A stretch of DNA of 64,000 nt, taken from Blattamonas nauphoetae. Its lineage: Eukaryota; Preaxostyla; Oxymonadida. Below the pieces are notes generated by a model, which saw only the letters and a program-made list of their open reading frames with translations, was not told the origin of the DNA and searched no databases. The stretch lies in the NCBI GenBank assembly GCA_033064195.1, contig JARBJD010000016.1:62001-126000 (forward strand), read 5' to 3'. This document shows, piece after piece, positions 32,687 to 43,499 of the stretch. Made by a program: the position numbers and the translations under genes. Numbering within the stretch: position 1 is the stretch's first letter; every line of letters begins with the position of its first letter.

Positions 32687-35600
32687 TTATTCCTCTCGAC
32701 GAAGATCTGGTTCACTTTCATCAACTTCCGTACTTCCAGCAGCTTCTCCCTCTTCGTCATGATAATCACCTGGACTCTCTTCCTGCATCATCTCGTCACC
32801 TTCGTCTGTCGTGCCGACGTCTTCCTCCGATGGTCTCCTCTCCCCTTCATCGTACTCCCCGGAATAGTCTTGTTCCTCTTCTTCGTGCGTGAGCTCTCCT
32901 TTCTCTCCATCTTCCTGCAAATATTCCCCTTCTTCCTCCCGCCCATACTCTCCTTCGTCCTCTCGTCCATAATCCTCTCCCTTCTCCTCCTCCTCAAACA
33001 CCTGCTCGTGTCCCGAATGCGTAGAGTGAAGTGAGTGTTGCGATGAGCGATTGGATCTTGGTCTTGACCCGACAGAACCATGTCTGCTGCCCGCGTGGCT
33101 TCCTGGGCGACTTCCACCCGGCGGTGGATGTGGAGTGTATCTTTCGGACGCAGGATGTCCGTTCTGGCTCGTCCGCGAAGCAACGGAATGTGTTGAGTGT
33201 GGTGTGTGGATGGAATGGTGTGAGCGAGCAGACTGCTGTGAATGCACAGACCGACCAGAACCAGGCCGGCTTCCAAGCAAATTGGCTGAAGGCGAGTAAA
33301 GTGGTTGGGACGGCGACATTTGTCGAGAGGAACCTGGTTTGGGCGATTGTCTGTCTGACATCGGAGCAATGATCGGTTCAAACACGGAAATGTCGGACGG
33401 TTTTCGGCGAATGCTGGATTTGGTGCCTTCTGCACTCGGCGGAAGAGGAGGGAGTCTGTTTGCTGAGCCGGCGCGGTTCGAGTTTGTGTTGGGTCGGTTC
33501 GTGCTGCCTCGGAGACTGGCGTTGTCGCGTTGGGAAGTGTCTCCGAACATTCTCTTCTGCATCAAATCGATTTCTTGTCGTCGGAGTCCTTCAGCTTCGA
33601 TCACCAAATTTCGTAAATTCTCCAACTCTTGCTTCTGCTCGCTCAGTTCACGTTGGACTGAACTGAGAAGAATTGAGTCTTCGCCTGTTGTTTTCTTTGA
33701 GCTGCTCTTCGTCGACGAGCGCTTCACTTTCTTGTTGGTCTCCTGCGAATGGAGTTCCTGTCTCTTCTCCTCAATCAGAACCTTCTCCTTCTGCTCCTCG
33801 TTGAAGATGTCTCGTCTCAGCTGGTTGATCTCCTTCACGAGTGCGACGTTTTCATGCATAATTCGGGCAAGCTCGCCTTTGTGGTTCGACTTGCTCTGCT
33901 CCATGTTCATCTTAAGTTTTGAGACATTCCTTTCCAGATGTGTTCTCTGTCTCTCGTGCTCTCTCTGCTCATTCGACCCAACATTCTGTGCTTGGCCGCC
34001 TTGCTTCTTCCCTCCCATCTGAGCCCTCTTCGCCCCAATCCCTCCACGCGACGCGATGTCCTTCGCCATCGGCGGAGGAAGAGTGAAGCCAGAGGTTGCT
34101 GCTCCGATCACTGGCTGATTCATGGAAAGCTGCCCAGGAGCGTTTCGGATCACAAATCGGGTGTAGATCTTCACAAAATCGGCTTTGAGCTGTTTCGGAT
34201 CGTCGAGATGGGCGAGACTGTTGTGCAGCTCGTCTTCAACAGATTTGATGTACGCTTTTGTTGTGGCGAGTCGATCACGTTGTGTGCCGAGTTCAGTGTC
34301 CAGTCCCTTCAGCTTCAGCTTGGCCTGACTGATCTCGAGTTCGAGTGAACGCTTCTTTGTGGCGTATGTGTCGAGCTCACTATCCATGTCGTGGATCTGC
34401 TCGCTGAGGTTCTGAACAAAACAAGGAAGACAGATGAAGGAAAGAGAGAAAGAAAGAATAAAAGAGAGAGGTGGAGATGATGAAATAAACACTTTTTAAA
34501 GAAATGAGAACAGACTTTGATTTCTCGATCTTTCGGCTCCATCTTTGTCTCAAGTTCCTGAATCTTCCAATCAAGCACGAACTTGAACTTGTCCAATTCC
34601 TGGTTCTTCTGTTTCAGATCTTGGATTCGGAATGCCTTGTCGCTGATGGTGTCTTCTCGCTCGGCAATTTCCTTGCGGAGTGATGCTATCTCTCCCATCA
34701 CCTCATCCAACATCTGCACACACGTCTGAAACTCCAACACCTTCTCCTCGTACTTACTCTTTGAGTCATTCAACTTTTGGGATTTGATCGCCACAACACG
34801 ATCCATCTCCAACTTATTGCGGAGAGATTCGTCCTTTTCCATTGACTTCTTCTGAAGCTCGTCTTCCATCTCCTGCTGCAGCGAGAGGAGAGCCACGTCG
34901 ACATCGTCGATGCTCATCAGCCTGTCCATGTCATCTTTGTCGATGACTTCCAAAATCTGTCTTTCCAGCTGATACGTCTGGTCTTCGTTTGCAGAGATTT
35001 CCTTCTCGTACTGGCGACGGAGTTCTTCGAGTTGGGTTTGATGCTTCTTGTTCTGTTCGCGCATCTTTTCTTCCCACATGCGCGAGTTTTCGTCTTTTTC
35101 TTTCTCAACTTGGATTCGGGTTCCTTCGAGTTGTTCCAGTTTCTTTTCGGTTTGTTGTTCGAGACGGGTCCTGCTTTCTTTGTAGTCTCGTTGGATCTTT
35201 TTCACTTCATCGCTCGTCTGGTTTCCAACTTGGACCATTTCAGTGTTGATCTGATCTTGTCTTTCTGTTTGTGATTTGATCATCATGTCGTGCCCATTTT
35301 GAATTTCCTTCAGTTTTCGTTCGCTTTCCGCTTTGATCGATTCCACTCCTTCCACTCGCTGGTTGTCCACTGTCTTGATCTGTTCGGAGAGCGAGAGAAG
35401 CTCGTTTTGGGTTTCGAGATAAGCTTCCCGCTCGACCTGAATTTCTTCCACCCACACTTCATTTTGTGAAGACAGTGCTGCACCAGCCTCGACGTCTGAA
35501 TCGTCTCCGAAGGAGAGCAGGAATGTTGTTCCGTCATTCGATCCAGACAGAATATGGGTTAAGCCTGACTGACCAGGAACTGGAGTGAGTGGAGACGAGA

Positions 35601-37725
35601 TCAGAGCAGTGACGGCGCCAGAATGGACATTCACCTCACTGACGATTGAGGTCGTGCTGAGGGGGAGGGAGTACACACGCACACACCCGTTGTCCAGTCC
35701 AGCAACGAGGAACTTCTCGTCAGCTGTGAGGGCGAGTGTGGTGACAGACGCAATCTCAGAATCAGTTGTGATCCCGACGGGCTGGAGATGTGGATCGAAC
35801 TCTCGGATTCGATGGTCGGAGCAGGCGAAGTAGAATCCTTCGAAGTCTTTCTTTGCGCACATTGCGAGTGAGAAGATGGACGAGGAAGACGATGTGGCGG
35901 GAGAGTTGGGGAATGACACGTTCAGTGGCGATGACTTCAAGGCAACGAATGACGTCATGTCCCACAGAATGAACTGTCCGTCCGACGCTGTGCTGACTAG
36001 GCGAGTATCGTCCTCGCTCCACAGCATCTGCTTCACCCTCGACGAATGTCCTGCGACGGTTCCTCCACTCAGAATACCCCTGTTCGCTCCTGTCCACACA
36101 TCATACACTTGGATGATCTGAGATACCGACGCCACAAAGAGTTGTCCGCCATGACTGAAGGATGCTTCGCGGCAGCCGCGGAGAGATGAATATTCTCGGC
36201 CTTGTTGGATCGACAGCCCATCCAAAACTACGTTGTACAACGCCAGCTTCTGTTGATGGCCAACAATTGCAAAATGGCCGGAGGGATGCAGGTCGATGCA
36301 GGTTAGCTCGTCGTTTCCGGCAAAAGTGGACACAAATTCGAGTTTGAGTTGACGTTCGGGTTGGGCGAGGGGGAAGGTGATGGCGCGAACTGTTTTGTCA
36401 GTTGATGCGACAATAGCAAGTGGACGCTTTGTGGAACAGCATTCCGCAATGACCGCACCTCTGTGCCATTGTGGGATGAGATCGATGACGATAACTGGTT
36501 GCTCGTTTGTGTCTTCTGTAGATGGTATTTCACACGATGATGTATACAGTGGGCGAGTAATCGTTGAGAATGATCGGAGTCCTGTTGTTGCTTCCTGAAC
36601 AGCGCCTTCTGATGACCCCTGTTTGTTCTTTTGAAGAAGCGAGAGTCCGCCGCTGAGATCGGCCAGTAAGAGTTGACCTTTTGATGTTCCAATACACATA
36701 TTAGACTGATTTGTTTGCAGAAGATTTGTTGTGAGAATCTCACAGCCGTCAATGGTGACAGTTCGCATGAGTTGGTATTCGTTAAGCATGGATCCCATTT
36801 GTTGGGTTGCTGCCATTGCGGCAGAGTTAGTGTTATGTTCAAAGCTATATAAAACACCTCCATCAATCACGGCTGTAAATCCTTTGATGTGCTGAGCAAG
36901 AAGACGGGGAATGTTTCCGTCTGGAATTCGAGCTGCTATTCCTTTTAATTCGTTCGAATCAATTAAGTAAATGTTACTATCTTCGCAACCAACAAGCATT
37001 CGTGATGGTGATAACCAGATCATATGTGTATAGTTCTTAAGATTTTTGTTTCCAAAAGCACCGGGTATTGACTTGACATTTTGATCTTGGAGCTTGAAAA
37101 CTCTGAAGAATCCCTGTCCACACACATAGACAATGGATGAATCAACCATATGGAAGCAAGCATGCATGAGTGGGCCTTGATTTTGGATTTTGATGGCCGC
37201 CGCTTGTTTGGCAACGAGTTTTGATGAATCCAAATTCCAAATAAAAAGAGTGTATTCTGTTGATGTCTGTCGAGAGAGAGCACATAGATGTTTGGAGTCG
37301 CTTGAAAACGAGATAGTAATGATCGCTTGACAATCCACGGCAATTGGTGTCTTATACCGACGTGAATGATTTGTCCAATCAGGAATAATCGAGATTAATG
37401 ATCGAATAGAACCTAAAAATGTAAAAAATTAGTCGATTAGCAATCAAATGAGGAGAAAAACCAGACTTTCACTTTCTACGAATGCGATACTCTTTGTCCT
37501 TCCTGATGTTGACGGCGAAATACATAAACTTTTAATTTGCTTTCCGTCCTTCGATCCAGGTATGAACTGCTGTACATTATCGTGGCTTGCTCCGTCTGAG
37601 CTTGTGGACAGGTTGTGCAAACAAATGTACTTTCCACAGATGTACAAAATGTGCCGCTCATCAATGATACCAACCGCACTGGGGAGTAAAGTGGCTCCGA
37701 AGCTGTTGATGAGCTCTAAAGCCAT
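32687..37725 (-). CDS. CFAP57: Cilia/flagella protein CFAP57 (WDR65), three exons
   Basis: The exons are 37725-37467, 37412-34516 and 34411-32687 and give 1,626 residues with introns of 54 and 104 nt. The N-terminal half is WD40 blades (QFIPGSKDGKQIKSLCISP, FIWNLDSSKL, SGSNDGTTFLLSFG). A long coiled coil follows (EVWVEEIQVEREAYLETQNE onward). The family-specific region ERNVSKLKMNM...IMHENVALVKEINQLRR matches human CFAP57. CFAP57 anchors a subset of inner dynein arms to the axoneme. Human CFAP57 is about 1,250 residues; the extra length is mostly a C-terminal tail, first Ser/Arg/Pro/His-rich and then strongly acidic with YGRE-type repeats. Confidence 0.93.
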
Positions 37726-37924
37726 GATACTCGTTTATCACTTGATTTGGCGTTTTGAAACGTGACCCATTGCAATGGAGATAGAGGATAAGAAAACAAT
37801 GTGAGACGTGAAACGTCTGCAGATCCATTTAAATTGCTTTTACAAAGATGTTACCAGTCTCCTCTCCCAAAATGTCTTAGTTTCTCAATTTTTGTGATCG
37901 GGTCCGTTCTTTTTGTTGGACACG

Positions 37925-38727
37925 ATGTTCTTTCTCTTTTCAGTCCTGTCCTTCTCCATCTTTGGAGATGAAGAAGAGACAAAAAAAGAGAAGGCTTTTC
38001 CACCTGAACAACCTCTCACAGAATTAGGAATCGAAACTATCCACAAACCTGACTACTGTGAGTTGAAAACAAAAACCGGGGATCTTCTCACTGTCTGTAT
38101 AAGATTTTCTTGTCCCTCAATATCTTTCTTCACTTAATCAGTTTTTCTTTTCTCATTATATTTGTTATTGATCAACTCCATCGCCGTAATCGCCCTCTTC
38201 GTCATCTGCCTCTGCAATCTCCTTTATATTTCCAATTTGTTTCAGATGCACTATCGTGGACGTCTGATGGAAACAGACGACGAATTCGACAGCTCATATG
38301 AACGTGACCAACCATTTCAATTTCGCCTTGGACAAGGAATGGTTATAAAAGGTTTTTCAGACTGTACATGAGTCACCATCATTTTTCTTCTTGAATTCAT
38401 ATGGTAGGATGGGATGAAGGACTCCAATCAATGTGCATTGGCGAAAAGCGTCGTCTTTACATTCCGGCGTCTCTCGGTTACGGAAAACGCGGAGTTCCTC
38501 CATCAATTCCAGCTAACTCTGATCTTGTGTTCGATGTTGAGCTCGTCACATTTTCGGATGTCCCGCAAAGACCAAGAAAGAGTGCTGCGGAACGAGTGAA
38601 AAGAAAGAAGAAGGCTGCAAAGGCAAAGAGAATGCAAGAGGAAATGAAGGGAGACCAGCAACCAGATGGAAGTTATGTTGTCAATTATGCGAGTGGACCA
38701 GATAAAGATGACGATGATGATTTGTAA
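37925..38727 (+). CDS. Secretory FKBP-type peptidyl-prolyl isomerase
   Basis: The exons are 37925-38092, 38246-38351 and 38408-38727 and give 197 residues with introns of 153 and 56 nt. A signal peptide ([14 protein letters not shown]) is followed by the FKBP fold: [58 protein letters not shown] and LVFDVELV. The aromatic and Ile/Val-Ile residues of the active site are present. Secretory FKBPs assist proline isomerisation of ER clients. A lysine-rich segment and an acidic end (DDDDDL) follow, without a KDEL/HDEL signal. The 199-bp gap to the CFAP57 start makes a divergent promoter. Confidence 0.93.
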
Positions 38728-38932
38728 GTCAACTAACAGAGATTATTCCAGATTCGGCGAAAAACGGGAATCGATTGTTTGCGTTACATTTCAAAATCAC
38801 TCGATTGTTTGATTACTTTTGAATCAACGGTTGTAATACTCCTTTGGCGATGATCTTGATGATCGAGTCACAACTTTTTTTCTTGAGACATGACAGAATT
38901 ACACCTTATACAGCCTCCCGCGACCCTTCTGA

Positions 38933-40128
38933 ATGCTATTTGTCTCGTTTGTGACGGTTGCGTTAGCTCAGCCGTATTTCCCAGGACCATTTCGTATGAT
39001 TTTTCGCTCACTCAACTCCCTTCATCAAGCACGACCAATTGAGACGAATCCTCCTCGTAAAAACGTTGACCATTCTTCAGTTGTGGAACGACAACGTCAA
39101 AAATGTCGTGATGATTGTCGTGATGACTTTCGCGCATGCTTCAAACAGGGTGATCTCCAATGTGAAGAATATTGCTTCCAATACACAAGAGATGAAGACG
39201 ATTACAAGACATGTCATGCAAACTGCAAGAAACAATTTAATGATGATTGCGTCACCGTTTCTTCCCCATTTTATCACATTCTCAGAATGTCGCAGATTGT
39301 CTGGATTACTGTGAGATACATCAAAAGCCTCGTCCCCCTCCACCTCGTCCTTCACCATCATATCCCAATTTAAGAGAATCACAACCGTCAGAATCCTTCT
39401 CATCTGCCCCACCATCGAATTCGCAGAAAGCAGAAACTCCTGCACCTTTCACAAATGATTTCTGCAAAAATCAATGTCAAAATGACTACGAATCCTGTAT
39501 TGAATATGCAGATTATGATTGCTCGAATTATTGCTACGATTTATCTGATACGGACAGCGAGCTGGACAACTGCATTAATTCGTGCAAGTCTGAATACATT
39601 CAAGATTGTGCAAATGTTTCTTCTACTTCTGTGCATTATCTTCATTTTCTTACATCAGAATCTCCTGAACTGTGTCCAATACTGCGACGACAACACTCGA
39701 CCAGTCCCTATCCAGCCGCTTCCGAGCCGCCCCTATCGTCCCAATCGTCCGCACCGTCCCAACCGTCCGAATCGACCAAACCATAACGGCCCAAATCGTC
39801 CCCATAACAATCGTCCAAACCGACCAAATCGTCCCAACCGGCCGAACAGACCCAACAGGCCGAATCGACCAAATCGGATGTTCGGGCAGCAATCTGCAGA
39901 AGAAGAAACAGTGATGGGGAGGGAAGCATGTCGCGAGAGGTTGTATGTCAGCATCGACGAGATCAAATTGGATTGCACTGAAATCTGTCGAACAGAGGGT
40001 GACATTCTTGAGTGTTACTCAGATTGCACAAAGGGACCCCTGCAAGACTCATTTGCTGTGTGTTCGTTTTTGTCTGATGTGATTGTTTTCAGGATTTCTA
40101 CCGCTGTCTGGAGAGGGTGGTTGAGTGA
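38933..40128 (+). CDS. Secreted three-module Cys-rich protein with PNR repeats
   Basis: The exons are 38933-39256, 39286-39615, 39659-40057 and 40093-40128 and give 362 residues with introns of 29, 43 and 35 nt. The signal peptide is MLFVSFVTVALAQ. Three modules repeat a C-x3-C-x5-C-type pattern (CRDDCRDDFRAC, CKNQCQNDYESC, then a degenerate third) with a following C...YC and a DC before the intron. After each intron the chain resumes with a C-x2-YC-like turn. Between modules 2 and 3 lies a long tract of NRP/PNR triplets. I do not recognise the family. The disulphide-rich modules and the basic Asn/Pro/Arg linker fit a secreted or surface protein. Introns fall at equivalent positions in the modules, suggesting internal duplication. 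Confidence 0.8.
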
Positions 40129-40513
40129 AAGCGTGGACTTTGGACAATGTTCACTTCTTGTTTTCTCAAGGACATTATTTTGCTTTTTTCGACGTATCTC
40201 ACATGAATTAATTCGTGTACGCTGAGAATCGAACAAAGATGAGGATCGGCCCGTTTATGAAACGGTCTCTCAATGGACAGGGTTAATTATGTACTTCTGA
40301 AAGTTCCACCTCTTCGAGTGAAGTATGAACCCCCTCCAATCTCGGCAACATCGACTCCGTACAAAGGAGACACCCTTTCATCCCATTTTGTCACCGGATT
40401 CTTAATGCAAACATTATCAATGAATTTCTCACTAGCCTTCACAAATTTGTTTTTCATCTTCTCTATTCTGTATTTGTATGCGTCTTTTGATGATCTTGAA
40501 TTCTCTCAGCTTT

Positions 40514-41867
40514 ATGGTTAACGTGAATTTCCATCCGATCATCTCGTTCTGTTCCACGCTCCTCCTTGCATTCCTGATTGCATTTGTCTTCTTCACATCA
40601 TCATATGCGCAGAGCAGTGAAGAATCGTATGGAATTTTCTTCCAATATGTCTTCCATTTTCCACAAGAATTGAGGAAGGAAACAAAATGCTTCAACAGGA
40701 CCTACATGATCTCGCACACATGTTCACACCATCAGGCCTCCAAAGAATTGCTGAATCTGCTAAGGAAACTTTTGCTGTAGACGGCATCGCTGCCTTCTTT
40801 ATCTTCTTCCTGCTGTTCACATTCTTGGTCCTGATCGTCTCTCGAAAGGGCTTCTTCTACATTATTCGTATGTTCTTTCTCTTTTGAATGTCCCATAGTC
40901 GCAACTATTCTGCTCATTCCTGGGATATATCACCAGAGTCTCCTCAAGAACATCTCTCAATTTTTCTCTGGGATTACAGATGTATGCCAAACACCCAGCT
41001 CATTAACTTTTTCACATTCCTGTTTTTGTATTTCAGAATGCCTCATCAACTCATAAGAAGAAGAAACAGAATTCTCTGGATCAAGCACTCGAAGAAGCCA
41101 AAAAACGAACAGAAAAAGAACGTGAAGCACGAAAAGCTCGAATTCGTGAACAAATTGAAGCAAGTCGGAAGGAAAAATTGGAGGAAGAGCAAAAGAAAGC
41201 TGAAATTCAGAGACAAGCAGAAATTGAACGTGAACGGAAACTCCTGGAAGAAATCAGAATACAAGAAGAGCTGGAACAAAAGAAAAAACTGGAGGAAGTA
41301 ATTCTTCTGGAAACTGAAGATATGAAAAGACAGAAAGAAGAGGAAGAAAGAAATAGACAAGAAATGTATCAGGAAGAGATGAGAATGAAGAATATTGAAG
41401 CTGAGAACCAAAAACTCATGCTGAAGGCACGTGAATTATTCCAAAAGGAACTTGATAGGCAAAGGAAGATCCTGAGAAAGAAGGAAGACGATGAAAGAAA
41501 ACGTCTAGAAGAAATCAAGAAAGAAGAAGAACGAAAGCGAGAAGAGGAAAGGCTTCGATTGGAAGAGGAGGAGAGAATTCGAAAAGAGGAAGAAGAACGA
41601 AAGCAAAAAGAAGAAGAGGAAGAAAAGCAAAGATTGGAGGAAGAAGAAAGAAAACGTAAAGAAGAGGAAGAAAACCTGCGAAAAATCCGTGAAAGGGAAC
41701 GACTGGAGGAGGAAGAACGAAAATTCATGGAACAGTTGGATGAAGAACTCAGATATATCAACAATGAAAACGATAAACTTGACAACCTCAGATATATCGA
41801 AGAAAACGCAATAGGAATGACCTCAGGAGTGAACATGGAAAACGCTGTCTGGGAAAGTGATATTTAG
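40514..41867 (+). CDS. Membrane protein with long C-terminal coiled coil
   Basis: The exons are 40514-40626, 40668-40867, 40899-40981 and 41037-41867 and give 408 residues with introns of 41, 31 and 55 nt. A cleavable-looking signal (MVNVNFHPIISF to SSYAQ) is followed by a short helical segment, a strong membrane span around residues 78-96 (FFIFFLLFTFLVLIV) and a second hydrophobic stretch (about 100-113). A Lys-rich turn then leads into a Glu/Lys/Arg coiled coil of more than 250 residues. The topology would put the coil in the cytosol. It resembles ER membrane adaptors in outline, but no family is recognised. ATG 40514 was chosen because it opens the signal peptide; an upstream start at 40687-equivalent would lose it. 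Confidence 0.7.
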
Positions 41868-42790
41868 CCATTAGAGTTTCACAAATGTTTTATTTCGTTT
41901 GGAACAATCTGTTTTTGACTCCTGAAAACTTCGGGAATGTTCGTTCACATTAATCCTTCAACGGATTCTGCACGATGATCAGGAATGTTTACCCATCTTC
42001 TTCTCCCAGTGATTTGTCTGGTGCCTGGATTTTCACGGCTTTACTCAAATTTTGTTTTTTTCCATCTAGAATTTCAAAAAAGGAATCAAAATGCATCCAA
42101 TCACACACACAGAGAGAAACGATACTGAAAGAAGTGCAAGTAGAACCACACAACTGGACTGGAATCGTTGAAAGATTCCCGAGACGATAGAACACAAGAA
42201 AACACCATGATCACAAATATGGAAGAGAGGTGTCACAGAGGACACGAAATTGGAGTTAGTTGGAACTTATCAATTGATAAAGTTTCAAAAAGGAAGATGT
42301 AAGAGTGTTGTTCTGGGGTTGGTTGTCGCTGCTGATTAGACATTGCAGCATCCAGAATAGTTTGCCGTGGATGGACGGAACAGTCGCAGCACTGTTGAAC
42401 CATTAAAGGTTGATGGAGGAAAGTTGAAAAAAGACCAAAAAATGGTGGTGTCGGTATTACTTCAGCTTCTGAGCAGAAATGGCTAACGCGGGGAGGAAGT
42501 CGGACTGACGGGAATGTTGCACAGTTTTCCATCATGAGAGTGGATTGGGATGAACAGAAAGGCGCACTGCTGTACAAAATGAGACGACATGACGAGATGA
42601 TGCGCTACAGTGATTCAAACGAAGTGTCACAAAGACATAACTATAAAAAACAGAATAAGACGATAGAAGAACGCAGTATGATCGCTACATTAATAAAATG
42701 GTGACTGTGTGTGATTCGGAGAAACAACACAAAGAATGGGAATTGATCGGGCAAGAGTGCATTTTAGATCGATTTCGCTAAACAAACACA
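41868..42790. other. Intergenic region, no gene supported
   Basis: These 923 bp lie between the membrane-coil gene and profilin. A 114-codon minus-strand frame (42577-42233) has no family features and an odd composition, so I do not call it. An A-rich TATAAAAAAC stretch occurs near 42641 and may belong to the profilin promoter region, but its role is not shown by the sequence. Confidence 0.5.
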
Positions 42791-43245
42791 ATGTCCTGGG
42801 GTGATCATCTGAATGCACAACTTGTCTCAAAGGGTGTCGCGAAGTGTGCCCTTCTCGGCGCGGCTGACGGTGCTGTCTGGGCCGACAGCCAATCGGGTGT
42901 TTGTCACTCTTTTTTTCCTCATCTTTTATCGACTATTCCGAACCCAATTTCTCTGTATGCCCTCCAAAAAATCAGCTGAAACCAGGTGAATCAGCAGCAC
43001 TTGCGAAACTGTTCTCAAACCCTGCCTCTGCCTTCCAGACTGGTGTGACTGTCGCTGGAGTGAAATACCTCTGCACACGTGCTTCTGAAGACACCATCGC
43101 TGCCCGTAAGGAAGCCAATGGTCTTTTCCTTGTCAAGTCCAACAAAGCTATTGTTCTCGCCCTCCACGATGAATCCATGGCCGCAGGTACTTGCAATGCG
43201 TTCGCAGGCAAGGCAGCTGACTACTTCAAGGGACTTGGATACTAG
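42791..43245 (+). CDS. PFN: Profilin, two exons
   Basis: The exons are 42791-42898 and 42976-43245 and give 125 residues, the normal family length; the intron is 77 nt with donor GTTTGT. The start MSWGDHLNAQLVSKG and the early tryptophan pair match profilins (yeast begins MSWQAYTDNL). DGAVWADSQSGLKPGE corresponds to yeast GDAVWATSGGLSLQPNE. The C-terminal helix AGKAADYFKGLGY corresponds to VEQLADYLIGVQY. Profilin binds G-actin and poly-proline, promoting nucleotide exchange and formin-driven growth. It converges on the giant solenoid gene with 254 bp between stops. Confidence 0.95.
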
Positions 43246-43499
43246 TCCCCCGGCTATCCTAGTCGTCTTCATTTGTCTCTTCTACACATTCTTCTCAACT
43301 CCTCTTTTTCCCGCATTCTCCATTTTCTAAAACTTGGTTCATTTAAAACGGTGCAACGAGGGGAAATCAACAAGAAACGTTCAAAACATAGAAGAGTGAA
43401 CTAATGTCTTTGTGTCATCAAATAGAGTCTCGAACGCTCTCAAAGAATGGTTGATCTGTTTGAAACAGAACGAAGCATGTGTGCATGGAGATGAAATAT

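Noticed and set aside
42233-42577. 114-codon minus-strand frame upstream of profilin
   Set aside because: No motif, no conserved start and no splice partners; likely chance.
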